33,191 nt of DNA from a bacterium (lineage in GTDB: Bacteria > Gemmatimonadota > Gemmatimonadetes > Gemmatimonadales > Gemmatimonadaceae), in contig JAIXTI010000093.1 in assembly GCA_027484025.1 (NCBI GenBank), forward strand, positions 1 through 33,191, written 5' to 3'. The notes below the pieces were generated by a model, which had not been told where the DNA came from, made no database searches, and saw only the letters and a list, made by a program, of their open reading frames with translations. The translations under genes were made by a program, and so were the position numbers. Positions 24,502 to 31,802 of this stretch are shown here, piece by piece. Numbering within the stretch: position 1 is the stretch's first letter; each line of letters begins with the position of its first letter.

Positions 24502-24906
24502 TCAGAAATCCGGCAAGAGCTTCCTGAACTTGGTCTGCTGCTCCGGCGTGAGTATCGCCATCATTTCCTGTTGCGGCTGTTCGACGGCGTGCTTCATGAT
24601 CGTTCGGGCCGAGTCGAAGGCGGCCCGTATGCGCGGCCTCTCACGCTCAACCAGCCGTTCTACGGCGGCGCGTTGCGCTTCGGACAGGTCAAGTTCTCGC
24701 GAGAGCTGCGCGAGAAAGGCCTTCCGCAGTGCCGGGGACGATTCGAGCCCGGGGGGTTCACTGATAGCCTGGGGAAATGCCGGGCGTGAGAGGAGTGCCC
24801 TGTCGAGAGCAATGCCTACGCACAGTCCTGCGAACGCTACGACACAGAGTGCAAGCACCGCGATCAGCACGGGACGCCGGTTGGGACTAGCCGTGGTCGA
24901 GTTCAT
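24502..24906 (-). CDS. Spy/CpxP-like membrane-anchored periplasmic sensor (LTxxQ family)
   Basis: The 134-aa protein has an N-terminal membrane anchor (about 12-34) and an all-helical periplasmic part. Its two LTxxQ-like motifs are LDLSEAQRAAVE (72-83) and LTPEQQTKF (119-127), the signature of the Spy/CpxP/metal-resistance fold. Met104, His106, Met115 and Met116 could bind metal. In CnrYXH of Cupriavidus a protein of this fold (CnrX) senses nickel/cobalt and releases an anti-sigma factor. The start ATG overlaps the stop of the anti-sigma candidate as ATGA, so the two are made together. The sensed signal (metal, misfolding, envelope stress) is inferred only by analogy. Confidence 0.75.
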   Translation of the reverse strand: MNSTTASPNRRPVLIAVLALCVVAFAGLCVGIALDRALLSRPAFPQAISEPPGLESSPALRKAFLAQLSRELDLSEAQRAAVERLVERERPRIRAAFDSARTIMKHAVEQPQQEMMAILTPEQQTKFRKLLPDF

Positions 24907-25331
24907 CGAAGCACCATACCGAAGGCGCCGCACATGACGTCGGCGTCGCATAGAGAAGCAAGGCCCCAGAGCTGGGCCGGATTGGTGGACGCGGTATCGC
25001 TGCCGGCGGCTACGGTCATGAGCGGGTGCAGGACGGCTGATGTGGGTGCCGCTCGGGTGACGAAAACCATGGAGGCCGCGGCCGCGAGTACGCCAATGGG
25101 AACGGCAAACCGGGCAAGTCGCGCCGTTGCGACGGACCACCGAGGATCTTCCCGTGCCTGCATGGCCACCGCCGCCTGGCCCATGAGTCGTGAGCGCAAT
25201 ACGCGGTCGAGTGCGCCAGCATGCTGCTGCTCGTAGCCCTCCAGCAGCTGACGCAGTTCATGATCCCGCGGGGGATCGACCGCCAGTGACTCCGGACCAC
25301 CTGCCGCATCACGATGTTCGTCGATGGTCAT
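24903..25331 (-). CDS. single-pass membrane protein, probable anti-sigma factor
   Basis: The 142-aa protein has a polar, helical N-terminal half (about 1-72, with HELRQLLEGYEQQHAGALDR), one membrane segment (about 74-92, FAVPIGVLAAAASMVFV) and a short outer tail of about 50 residues. The tail contains Cys128 and Cys134 (LCDADVMCGAFGM). This topology and its place five bases after an ECF sigma gene are those of an anti-sigma factor, but no zinc-binding HxxxCxxC ASD motif is present, so the call rests mainly on context. It overlaps the Spy-like gene (ATGA). A CnrY-like role is the closest analogy. Confidence 0.62.
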   Translation of the reverse strand: MTIDEHRDAAGGPESLAVDPPRDHELRQLLEGYEQQHAGALDRVLRSRLMGQAAVAMQAREDPRWSVATARLARFAVPIGVLAAAASMVFVTRAAPTSAVLHPLMTVAAGSDTASTNPAQLWGLASLCDADVMCGAFGMVLR

Positions 25332-25336
25332 GCCGA

Positions 25337-25939
25337 CTACTCCTCACTGAATGTTGATGGGCGCAAATCGGATAACCGTTCCCGCAAAGTGGCGCGCGCC
25401 TCGTGAAGGTGCCAGCGCACCGTCTGTGGAGAAATCCCCAGTTCCGCGGCGATATCGGCTCCCGAGGCACCGTCGACATCGAACCGGAAGACGATAAGCC
25501 GTTGTCGTGGCGAAAGGGCTTCAAGTGCCTTTGAGAAGCGAACACGGACTTCAGCGTCCTCCAGTTCCCGTGACGGATCCGTCTCCGCGACGAATCGCGA
25601 TTCATCGAATTCGTCGGTCTCTCGCACCTTAGCCGCCGCGATTCGCTTGAGCCCGAGATTGGTAAGCACACGATGAAACCACGGCCCGAACGGTCGGCCC
25701 AGCGTAAACCGATCGAGCTGCTCGATTACGTGCAGACACGCCTGCTGCACGAGATCCTCTGCCTCCTCTCGTGTATGCAACAACCGACGCGCCGTTCGCA
25801 TGGCTTGATCGAGTTGTGGGGCAAGCAGCTGCTCAAGCGCGGCTGCGTCGCCAGCGCGGACACGTCGGACCAGGGCGTCGGATTCGACGACCTCGATGAC
25901 GTTACGCGGGTCACTCGATGGCAAAGGAAGTTCGATCAA
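25337..25939 (-). CDS. ECF-subfamily RNA polymerase sigma factor
   Basis: The 200-aa protein has sigma region 2 (about 24-100: AALEQLLAPQLDQAMRTARR, EEAEDLVQQACLHVIEQLDR, PFGPWFHRVLTNLGLKR) and region 4 (about 135-190: ALEALSPRQRLIVFRFDVDG, GADIAAELGISPQTVRWHLH, EARATLRERL). There is no region 1 or 3, as in ECF sigmas. The start is TTG 25939; no ATG or GTG lies suitably upstream in frame. It is the first gene of sigma/anti-sigma/Spy-like sensor and is divergent from the efflux operon, its most likely target together with its own promoter. Confidence 0.92.
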   Translation of the reverse strand: MIELPLPSSDPRNVIEVVESDALVRRVRAGDAAALEQLLAPQLDQAMRTARRLLHTREEAEDLVQQACLHVIEQLDRFTLGRPFGPWFHRVLTNLGLKRIAAAKVRETDEFDESRFVAETDPSRELEDAEVRVRFSKALEALSPRQRLIVFRFDVDGASGADIAAELGISPQTVRWHLHEARATLRERLSDLRPSTFSEE

Positions 25940-26016
25940 GGATCTCGCCGATGGAGCTTCGTGCGGGACTAGTGAGCACTCACGGGGCCTACACCAGCCC
26001 TACCGTCAGCCCTCAA

Positions 26017-26058
26017 AAATGTTTGGGAGGCGTTTCCTGACCGGTCTCCCAAACGTTT
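26017..26058. promoter_or_regulatory. large dyad between the sigma operon and the efflux operon
   Basis: Arms AAATGTTTGGGAG (26017-26029) and CTCCCAAACGTTT (26046-26058) match at 12 of 13 positions around a 16-base spacer that itself contains part of the palindrome GACCGGTC (26039-26046). The right half also holds the palindrome CAAACGTTTG (26050-26059). Each strand thus carries GTTTGGGAG in the same relative place. It lies about 60 bases from the OMF start and about 80 from the sigma start, placed for a shared operator or a pair of opposed ECF promoter elements. Confidence 0.6.
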
Positions 26059-26118
26059 GGAGTACCGAGCCGGTAGGTCGGGCAACGTCACTTGCGCTCA
26101 CCTCATTATCTCCGGCCG

Positions 26119-27489
26119 ATGAAGATCTCCGTAATTCTACGCGTTACGCTCTTGGCGTGCTTCTCTGCCGGGTGCTCGCGTAAGGCCAGCTACACTCGAC
26201 CGCCAGCGCCAATCCCCACGCAGTATTCGGCGCGCACCGCTCCCGATATCTACTCCGCTGATGACATGTCGTGGCTCGCTGTGGTCAAGGACACCGTACT
26301 GCAGCGGACCATCTTACGCGCTCTCGCAAACAACAGAGATCTGCGGATCGCCGCGCTCCGCGTGGAACAGGCGCAAGCGCAGTATAGAATCTCGCGGGCG
26401 GCACTCCTGCCATCGGTGACCAGCACGAACGCCGCATCGTTCTCCGGTGTCGGAAAGACTACCAATGAGCAGTACTCCAACTCAGTGGGGCTGTCGGCCT
26501 ACGAACTGGATCTCTTTCATCGCCTTCGCAACCAGAAACGCGCGTCATTCGAGCGCTACCTCGCGACGGAAGAAGCGCGCCGTAGTGCACAGATCAGCCT
26601 GATTGCTGAAGTCTCCACCCAGTTTCTCTCGTGGCGAAGGGCGCGGGCGCAGCGCGCACTCAGCGAACGCACGATCGTGGCAGTTCAAGAGTCGTATCGC
26701 CTGACCCAAGCGCTATTCAACGCCGGACAGACCAGCGAACTGGACGTGCGCTCGGCGGAGGGACAGCTACGCACCGTTCGCGTGAGTGCACTGAACTTCG
26801 AGCGTAACGCCGCACAGGCTCGAAATGCCCTCGAGCTCGTTGTCGGCAGCTCGGTCCCTGAAGACGATGCCGCTGACGATGCCTTTGGTGCCGCGATCAC
26901 TTTCGCCGCAGTTCCCGTCGGACTCCCATCGGAGCTGGTGCAACGGCGCCCTGATGTGCTGCAGGCGGAGCACTCCCTGATTGCCGCGAAGGCAGACGTT
27001 GGCGCAGCACGCGCGGCACTCTTTCCAAGCCTTCGACTCACCGTGAATGCGGGAAAGCAAAGCGATCAGCTGCGCTCACTCTTGGGCGCCGGCACCGGTG
27101 TGTGGAACTTCGTGCCGCAACTGACCGGGCCGATCTTTCAGGGCGGCCGCCTGCGCGCGGAACTCGCGTCCGCGAACGCGAGCGCACAGATCGAGCTTGC
27201 CACCTATGAGCGCACGATTCAAACCGCGTTCCGGGAAGTCTCAGACGCCCTCGTTGCGCGGTCGAACTTCGACTCTCTCTCCAACGAACTCGACGCGCTC
27301 GTTCGCGCTCAGCAACGTCGAAACCAACTGGCGCGACTTCGCTTTCAACGAGGGGAAGACGCCTACCTCAGCGTCCTGAGCGCACAGCAAGACCTTTTCA
27401 ATGCCGAGCAATCGGTGATCGATACCCGCTTCAATCAACTCACCAGCCAACTGGCGCTCTATCGCGCCCTCGGCGGAGGATGGAACTGA
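26119..27489 (+). CDS. outer-membrane efflux lipoprotein (NodT/OprM, TolC superfamily)
   Basis: The 456-aa protein has a signal ending in lipobox S-A-G-C (Cys19), as expected for NodT/OprM lipoproteins. Two repeated helical hairpin halves of the OEP domain follow. Landmarks include NNRDLRIAALRVEQAQAQYR, LSAYELDLFHRLRNQ, LVQRRPDVLQAEHSLIAAKA with AARAALFPSL, and the late RGEDAYLSVLSAQQDLFNAE. It would form the trimeric outer-membrane duct of the pump encoded downstream. ATG 26119 gives the proper signal peptide; no strong Shine-Dalgarno is seen. It opens a five-gene plus-strand operon, with one base between its stop and the adaptor start. Confidence 0.93.
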   Translation: MKISVILRVTLLACFSAGCSRKASYTRPPAPIPTQYSARTAPDIYSADDMSWLAVVKDTVLQRTILRALANNRDLRIAALRVEQAQAQYRISRAALLPSVTSTNAASFSGVGKTTNEQYSNSVGLSAYELDLFHRLRNQKRASFERYLATEEARRSAQISLIAEVSTQFLSWRRARAQRALSERTIVAVQESYRLTQALFNAGQTSELDVRSAEGQLRTVRVSALNFERNAAQARNALELVVGSSVPEDDAADDAFGAAITFAAVPVGLPSELVQRRPDVLQAEHSLIAAKADVGAARAALFPSLRLTVNAGKQSDQLRSLLGAGTGVWNFVPQLTGPIFQGGRLRAELASANASAQIELATYERTIQTAFREVSDALVARSNFDSLSNELDALVRAQQRRNQLARLRFQRGEDAYLSVLSAQQDLFNAEQSVIDTRFNQLTSQLALYRALGGGWN

Positions 27490-27490
27490 T

Positions 27491-28678
27491 ATGTACCGAA
27501 ACAGTCGTCACCTCAATCGACTCGCCGTTCCGCATCGGTCCCGCCGGGTCACGTCGTGGGCGCTACTCACGCTTGTCACGGTGGGCGGCTGCGGCCCTCA
27601 ACGAACTCCGCCCTCCGCGTTCGAAACAACGAAAGTGACGCAAACGGCTTTGACTCAAACGGTGACAGCGAGTGGTACACTGAGCGCTGTCGTCAGCGTC
27701 GACGTGGGGAGCCAGGTGACTGGCAAGATCACGCATGTCGATGTGGACTTCAACAGCCCGGTGCGTCGCGGGCAAGTGATCGCCGAAATCGACACGACAC
27801 TTTACGCGGCAACGCTGCACCAGTCGGAAGGTGAGCTTGCGAGTGCGAGAGCGAATGTCACGCTCAAGCAACAAAATCTGGAGCGCAAGCGCATGCTGGT
27901 ACCCGAACGAGCGGCGTCGCAGTTCGATCTCGATCAGGCAACGGCGGAGCTGGCGCAGGCGCAAGCGGCGGTTGTCATGCGCGAAGCCGCGGTACAGAGT
28001 GCACGCGCCAACGTTGCCTTCTGCAAGATCACGGCGCCGGTTGACGGTACCGTGATTGCCCGCAAGATCGACGTAGGACAAACCGTCATCTCCGCCATGA
28101 ATTCACCGGTGCTGTTCACGATTGCCCGGAATCTACGCGAGATGCATATCAATGCCGCTGTTTCCGAAGCGGATGTGGGACTCGTCCGGGTAGGCCAACC
28201 AGTGGACTTCACGGTCGACGCGTACCCCACCGAGACCTTCTCCGGCCGTGTGACGCAGGTTCGCAAATCGCCGACGACATCGCAGAACGTCGTCACCTAC
28301 GAAACGATCGTGCTCGTGGCGAACCCGGAGGAAAAGTTGTTTCCAGGCATGACCGCCACTCTTGCGATCCGGGTGGCTGACCGCGACCGGGCCATCACCA
28401 TTGCCAACACCGCACTTCGATTCATACCACCTACCGGTACGGTGTTTTCGAATTCACCACCAACCAGGATCGCGCGCTCGGAACGTCTGGTCTATCTGCC
28501 CTCGCTAGACGGCACCAGCCTGCGACCAGTCATCGTCGTAGTCGGCATTTCTGATGGCGTGCGCACAGAGATCCTCAAAGGGCTAGGCCTCGGAACTCCG
28601 GTCGTCACCTCGGCCCCGCGTGTCGTGGCGCAGAAGCGCGGTGTGTTCCCTCCCTCACCTTCACCGAGTGCTCCGTGA
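27491..28678 (+). CDS. periplasmic adaptor subunit (MacA/HlyD membrane-fusion family)
   Basis: The 395-aa protein begins with a basic N-terminus and a hydrophobic segment ending V-G-G-C (Cys34), so it may be a lipoprotein or a membrane-anchored adaptor. It has the barrel-sandwich/lipoyl halves (VDVGSQVTGKITHVDVDFNS; FCKITAPVDGTVIARKIDVG) around a coiled-coil hairpin (about 105-180), then a beta-barrel domain (VGQPVDFTVDAYP, EKLFPGMTATLAI) and a membrane-proximal region. It would link the inner-membrane ABC pump to the outer-membrane duct. GGAGGA lies about ten bases before ATG 27491. Its stop overlaps the ATPase start (GTGA). Confidence 0.93.
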   Translation: MYRNSRHLNRLAVPHRSRRVTSWALLTLVTVGGCGPQRTPPSAFETTKVTQTALTQTVTASGTLSAVVSVDVGSQVTGKITHVDVDFNSPVRRGQVIAEIDTTLYAATLHQSEGELASARANVTLKQQNLERKRMLVPERAASQFDLDQATAELAQAQAAVVMREAAVQSARANVAFCKITAPVDGTVIARKIDVGQTVISAMNSPVLFTIARNLREMHINAAVSEADVGLVRVGQPVDFTVDAYPTETFSGRVTQVRKSPTTSQNVVTYETIVLVANPEEKLFPGMTATLAIRVADRDRAITIANTALRFIPPTGTVFSNSPPTRIARSERLVYLPSLDGTSLRPVIVVVGISDGVRTEILKGLGLGTPVVTSAPRVVAQKRGVFPPSPSPSAP

Positions 28679-29448
28679 TCATCGACCCTGACAACACGGC
28701 TGTTATTCGTCTTGTGGCAATGTCGAAGTCATTCCGGACGGGAGACGTTCACGTGCACGCGGTGCGTAGTGTAAACCTTTCAATCAGTCCGGGAGAGTTC
28801 GTCGCGATCATGGGATCGAGTGGCTCGGGCAAGTCGACGCTCATGAACATCATCGGCTGTCTGGACACACCGTCGGACGGTAGGTACGAGTTCAACGGTG
28901 CCGACGTGCGCGCATTGCCTCCCCGCGCCGTTGCCCGTCTTCGAAACCAGCAGCTGGGGTTTGTCTTTCAGAGTTTCAACCTGCTGGCGCGAACGACCGC
29001 AGTGGAGAACGCCGAGTTGCCATTGCTGTACACCAGTCCCCGACCCTCATCGCGCGAGCGGAAGGACCGTGCGGTCGAAGCGCTCACCCGAGTAGGGCTC
29101 GGCTCCCGCCTCGACCACCACCCATCGCAGCTCTCCGGCGGGCAGCAGCAGCGCATTGCGATTGCCCGGGCGTTGATCGGCCGCCCACGTCTTGTGCTGG
29201 CCGATGAACCGACGGGTAATCTCGACACGCGCACCAGCTTGGAGATCATGGCGTTGTTCCAAGAGCTCAATACGGCTGGCATGACCATCGTCATGGTGAC
29301 GCACGAACCGGACATTGCGGCGTTCTGCGGGCGAGTGCTGGTCATGCGAGACGGGAAGCTCATTCGCGACACGATCAACGTCGCCCCGGCGAGCGCCCTC
29401 GCAGCACTTCGTAAACTCGACGAGGAAACGCCGGAGGAGACAATCTGA
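28675..29448 (+). CDS. ABC transporter ATPase, MacB/LolD type
   Basis: The 257-aa cytoplasmic ATPase shows Walker A GSSGSGKS (47-54), Q-loop VFQSFNLL, ABC signature LSGGQQQR, Walker B with LVLADEPTGNLD, and switch His in MVTHEP. This is the full set for the MacB/LolD/FtsE class. In E. coli MacB the ATPase and permease are one chain; here they are two genes. The GTG start at 28675 overlaps the adaptor TGA and is needed to include the first beta strand (AVIRLVAMSKSF); the next ATG would cut it. Its stop overlaps the permease ATG (TGATG). Confidence 0.95.
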   Translation: MIIDPDNTAVIRLVAMSKSFRTGDVHVHAVRSVNLSISPGEFVAIMGSSGSGKSTLMNIIGCLDTPSDGRYEFNGADVRALPPRAVARLRNQQLGFVFQSFNLLARTTAVENAELPLLYTSPRPSSRERKDRAVEALTRVGLGSRLDHHPSQLSGGQQQRIAIARALIGRPRLVLADEPTGNLDTRTSLEIMALFQELNTAGMTIVMVTHEPDIAAFCGRVLVMRDGKLIRDTINVAPASALAALRKLDEETPEETI

Positions 29449-30686
29449 TGACTCTTTTCGACCCTTTGCGTTCGGCGACACAATCGCTTCTGATTGCCCT
29501 TCCCGCTTTGCGTCGCAACGCCATGCGCTCATTGTTAACGGCCCTCGGGATCATCATCGGCGTGGCCTCGGTCATCGCGATGATGGCGGCAGGCAAAGGC
29601 GCGCAAGCCAGTGTACAGAAACGCGTCTCCTCCCTTGGAGAGAACCTACTGACCGTGTTCGCCGGCAGCGCCAAATCCAGCGGCGTCAACGTTGGACAGG
29701 GTAGCGCCAACACGCTCACAACGGCCGATGCGTCAGCCATTCAGCGCGAAGTACCTGACGTGATTGCGGTTAGTCCCGAGGTATCGCTCACGGCCCAAGT
29801 GGTCGCCAATGGCCGAAACTGGTCCACGAATGTGGTGGGAGAAGCACCCAGCTATCTCGGCATCAGAGACTGGCCGCTTGAACGAGGGATTAACATCACG
29901 GAGCGCGACATACAAACCGCCGCCAAGGTCGCGCTCATCGGTTCGAAAACAGCGGAGGAACTGTTCGGCCCACTAGACCCGGTCGGTCAGGTGGTCCGCG
30001 TCCGCAACATTCCATTCGTCGTCATCGGCATGCTGTCCGCCAAAGGATCGGGGATGGGCGGACAGAATCAGGATGACCGACTGATCATTCCCTTTACGAC
30101 CGCGATGCGCCGACTGACGGGCGACCGGAATCTTCGCTCAATCAGCGTGCAGATACGTTCCGCCGACCGCATGGAGGTCGCCCAGCAACAGATTGCGGCG
30201 CTCCTTCGGCAACGTCACCGCTTACCGGCAGACCGTGACGACGACTTCAATATCTTCAACCAGAAGGACATCGCCGATACCGTCACCTCGGTAACGGGGA
30301 TCATAACCACGTTGCTCGGTGCGATATCCGGAATCTCGCTGCTGGTCGGTGGGATCGGGATCATGAACATCATGCTTGTGAGCGTTACCGAACGAACCCG
30401 CGAGATCGGGCTACGCATGGCCGTCGGGGCCCAGCCATTCGAGATCCAACTGCAGTTTCTCTTCGAGTCGGTAACGCTGAGCGTCCTTGGCGGCGGAGTC
30501 GGCGTCATGATCGGCATCGCGATGGCTCAATTGCTGAAAGTCATCATGGATTTCGATGCCATCGTGGACACGCGCTCGGTGCTGGTGGCCTTCCTCGTAA
30601 GCTCGGCAATCGGTGTGTTCTTTGGCTTCTATCCGGCGCGAAAGGCTGCGCGCCTCGATCCCATAGCAGCGCTGAGGTATGAGTGA
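29448..30686 (+). CDS. ABC transporter permease, MacB/FtsX type
   Basis: The 412-aa inner-membrane protein has the MacB layout. One N-terminal TM (about 27-48, RSLLTALGIIIGVASVIAMM) is followed by a large periplasmic domain (about 50-280) and three C-terminal TMs (about 283-400). GGIGIMNIMLVSVTERTREI and GLRMAVGA are the family coupling signature, and the end is FYPARKAARLDPIAALRYE. It would drive extrusion of periplasmic substrate by mechanotransmission with the separate ATPase, the adaptor and the OMF. Substrates of the family include macrolides, toxins, peptides and lipids; which applies here cannot be read. ATG 29448 overlaps the ATPase stop. Confidence 0.95.
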   Translation: MTLFDPLRSATQSLLIALPALRRNAMRSLLTALGIIIGVASVIAMMAAGKGAQASVQKRVSSLGENLLTVFAGSAKSSGVNVGQGSANTLTTADASAIQREVPDVIAVSPEVSLTAQVVANGRNWSTNVVGEAPSYLGIRDWPLERGINITERDIQTAAKVALIGSKTAEELFGPLDPVGQVVRVRNIPFVVIGMLSAKGSGMGGQNQDDRLIIPFTTAMRRLTGDRNLRSISVQIRSADRMEVAQQQIAALLRQRHRLPADRDDDFNIFNQKDIADTVTSVTGIITTLLGAISGISLLVGGIGIMNIMLVSVTERTREIGLRMAVGAQPFEIQLQFLFESVTLSVLGGGVGVMIGIAMAQLLKVIMDFDAIVDTRSVLVAFLVSSAIGVFFGFYPARKAARLDPIAALRYE

Positions 30687-31144
30687 TGTCCTTATTCTTG
30701 GATCTCGTAGTGCTTGCCGGCCCGATCATGTGGAGCAGCCTAGAACGCGCCGCTGCGCATCGAAGCACCATTGTTCAGCCGCAGATACGTAGCGTGATTG
30801 CTCCAACAGGCGTCTGGCGCAATATCGAAGAGGGGATCGTCGTGCGCTTCTCCGCCTGCGCGGACAAGTACTGCGCCGTTGTCGTCGGCGTTCCGCCTAC
30901 CGTGCGGTCCCGGCGCGACGCCCCGACCTGCGGCACCGAGTTTCTTTCCGGCTTCACCTGGAACAGTGCTGAAAAACGGTGGGAAGGCAAATTGCGCGTG
31001 CCGGATGGCTCGCGCAGCTTGTCCGCCCGTCTCAAGACTGATGGGACCACCATGTTGAGCGTTACCGCACGGATGGCGCTCTTTTCCAAGACACTGACTT
31101 TCGAGCCTCTCAGGGAGGGGAGCCCGCTTGGTTGCCCGCAGTGA
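30686..31144 (+). CDS. DUF2147 small exported protein
   Basis: The protein has about 152 aa. A hydrophobic start (about 1-18) may be a signal peptide. The rest follows the DUF2147 pattern: a GVWRN opening, VVRFSACADKYCAVVVGVP with two cysteines, CGTEFLSGFTWN, RWEGKLRVPDGS and a repeating strand pattern to LTFEPL. DUF2147 proteins are small, probably periplasmic beta-rich proteins of unknown function. The ATG 30686 overlaps the permease stop (TGATG); GTG 30683 is one codon earlier. Its place as the fifth coupled gene of the efflux operon suggests an accessory envelope role. Confidence 0.75.
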   Translation: MSLFLDLVVLAGPIMWSSLERAAAHRSTIVQPQIRSVIAPTGVWRNIEEGIVVRFSACADKYCAVVVGVPPTVRSRRDAPTCGTEFLSGFTWNSAEKRWEGKLRVPDGSRSLSARLKTDGTTMLSVTARMALFSKTLTFEPLREGSPLGCPQ

Positions 31145-31690
31145 GCCGACGTCGTGTCGAAGCAAGGGTAGCGAGCCCCGCTGCCAGAAGCGCGAGTGTG
31201 TTCGGCTCCGGAACCGCCGACACCGCCGAAATCACGACATTCCCGTTGACGGCGATCACCCCCGCCGCACCAGGGAGATCGGTGATCGCGAAACGTCCGG
31301 CCCTGAAAACCGGGTTGTTCACGCTTCGCGTAAACAGCTGTGCTCCGGTGGTGTTGAGCAGTGCAAATCCTGCCGGCGACTCGAAGACGAAGCCACCGTC
31401 GAACTCGCTCGTGTAGAAGAGCAGATCGCCCAGTAGCGGAAGCTGCGTGCTTCCCGCGAGAAGCGGCCAGTGATGCCCACGAGTAGAAACGCCGCGGGCG
31501 GGAGCGCTTCACCATTGGGCGGCTGCGGCAACAGGAATTCGAACTGCACAGCACCAACGTTGAACGCCGTGAACGGCGACTGTACTTCATCGAGTCTGCC
31601 ACTCCCACTCAATCGCAACTGAGCGAACGCCGAGCTGACAGGCATCATGAGGACGGCGCACACGAGTAACACGCGCTGTGACAGGCGCAT
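31110..31690 (-). pseudogene. PEP-CTERM exported protein gene, frameshifted
   Basis: The minus-strand gene begins at ATG 31690 with GGAG seven bases upstream and a clean signal peptide (MRLSQRVLLVCAVLMMPVSS, cleaved near AFAQ). The first frame reads sensibly through QFEFLLPQPPNG to FLLVG. It then loses sense, while the next frame becomes sensible from HHWPLLAGSTQLPLLG through LLFYTSEFDGGFVF, then RAGRFAITDLPGAAG, and ends in a PEP-CTERM signal (VPEPNTLALLAAGLATLAST, then RRR). One base missing at the C run 31476-31478 (a G run in the gene) would restore one frame of about 193 codons. PEP-CTERM proteins are sorted by exosortase, which is not in this window. The break may be a mutation or a sequencing error. 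Its 3' end overlaps the DUF2147 gene 3' end. Confidence 0.75.
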
Positions 31691-31702
31691 TCATTGACTC
31701 CA

Positions 31703-31751
31703 CGAAAAAGAGGAACGGGTCGCCGTCTTGTACGGCGTGTCCGTTCCTCTT
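31703..31751 (-). terminator. Rho-independent terminator of the SPFH gene
   Basis: Eleven-base arms AAGAGGAACGG (31708-31718) and CCGTTCCTCTT (31741-31751) enclose an inner stem CGCCGT/ACGGCG (31721-31726, 31732-31737). On the minus strand the stem runs directly into TTTTT (plus-strand A-run 31705-31709). It is 51 bases after the SPFH stop and ends only about 13 bases before the PEP-CTERM start, an unusually close junction. Confidence 0.85.
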
Positions 31752-31802
31752 CCGCAAGCATTATTCCGCAATCATATGCGGCACCTCGTGTTCACCGCTT
31801 CT

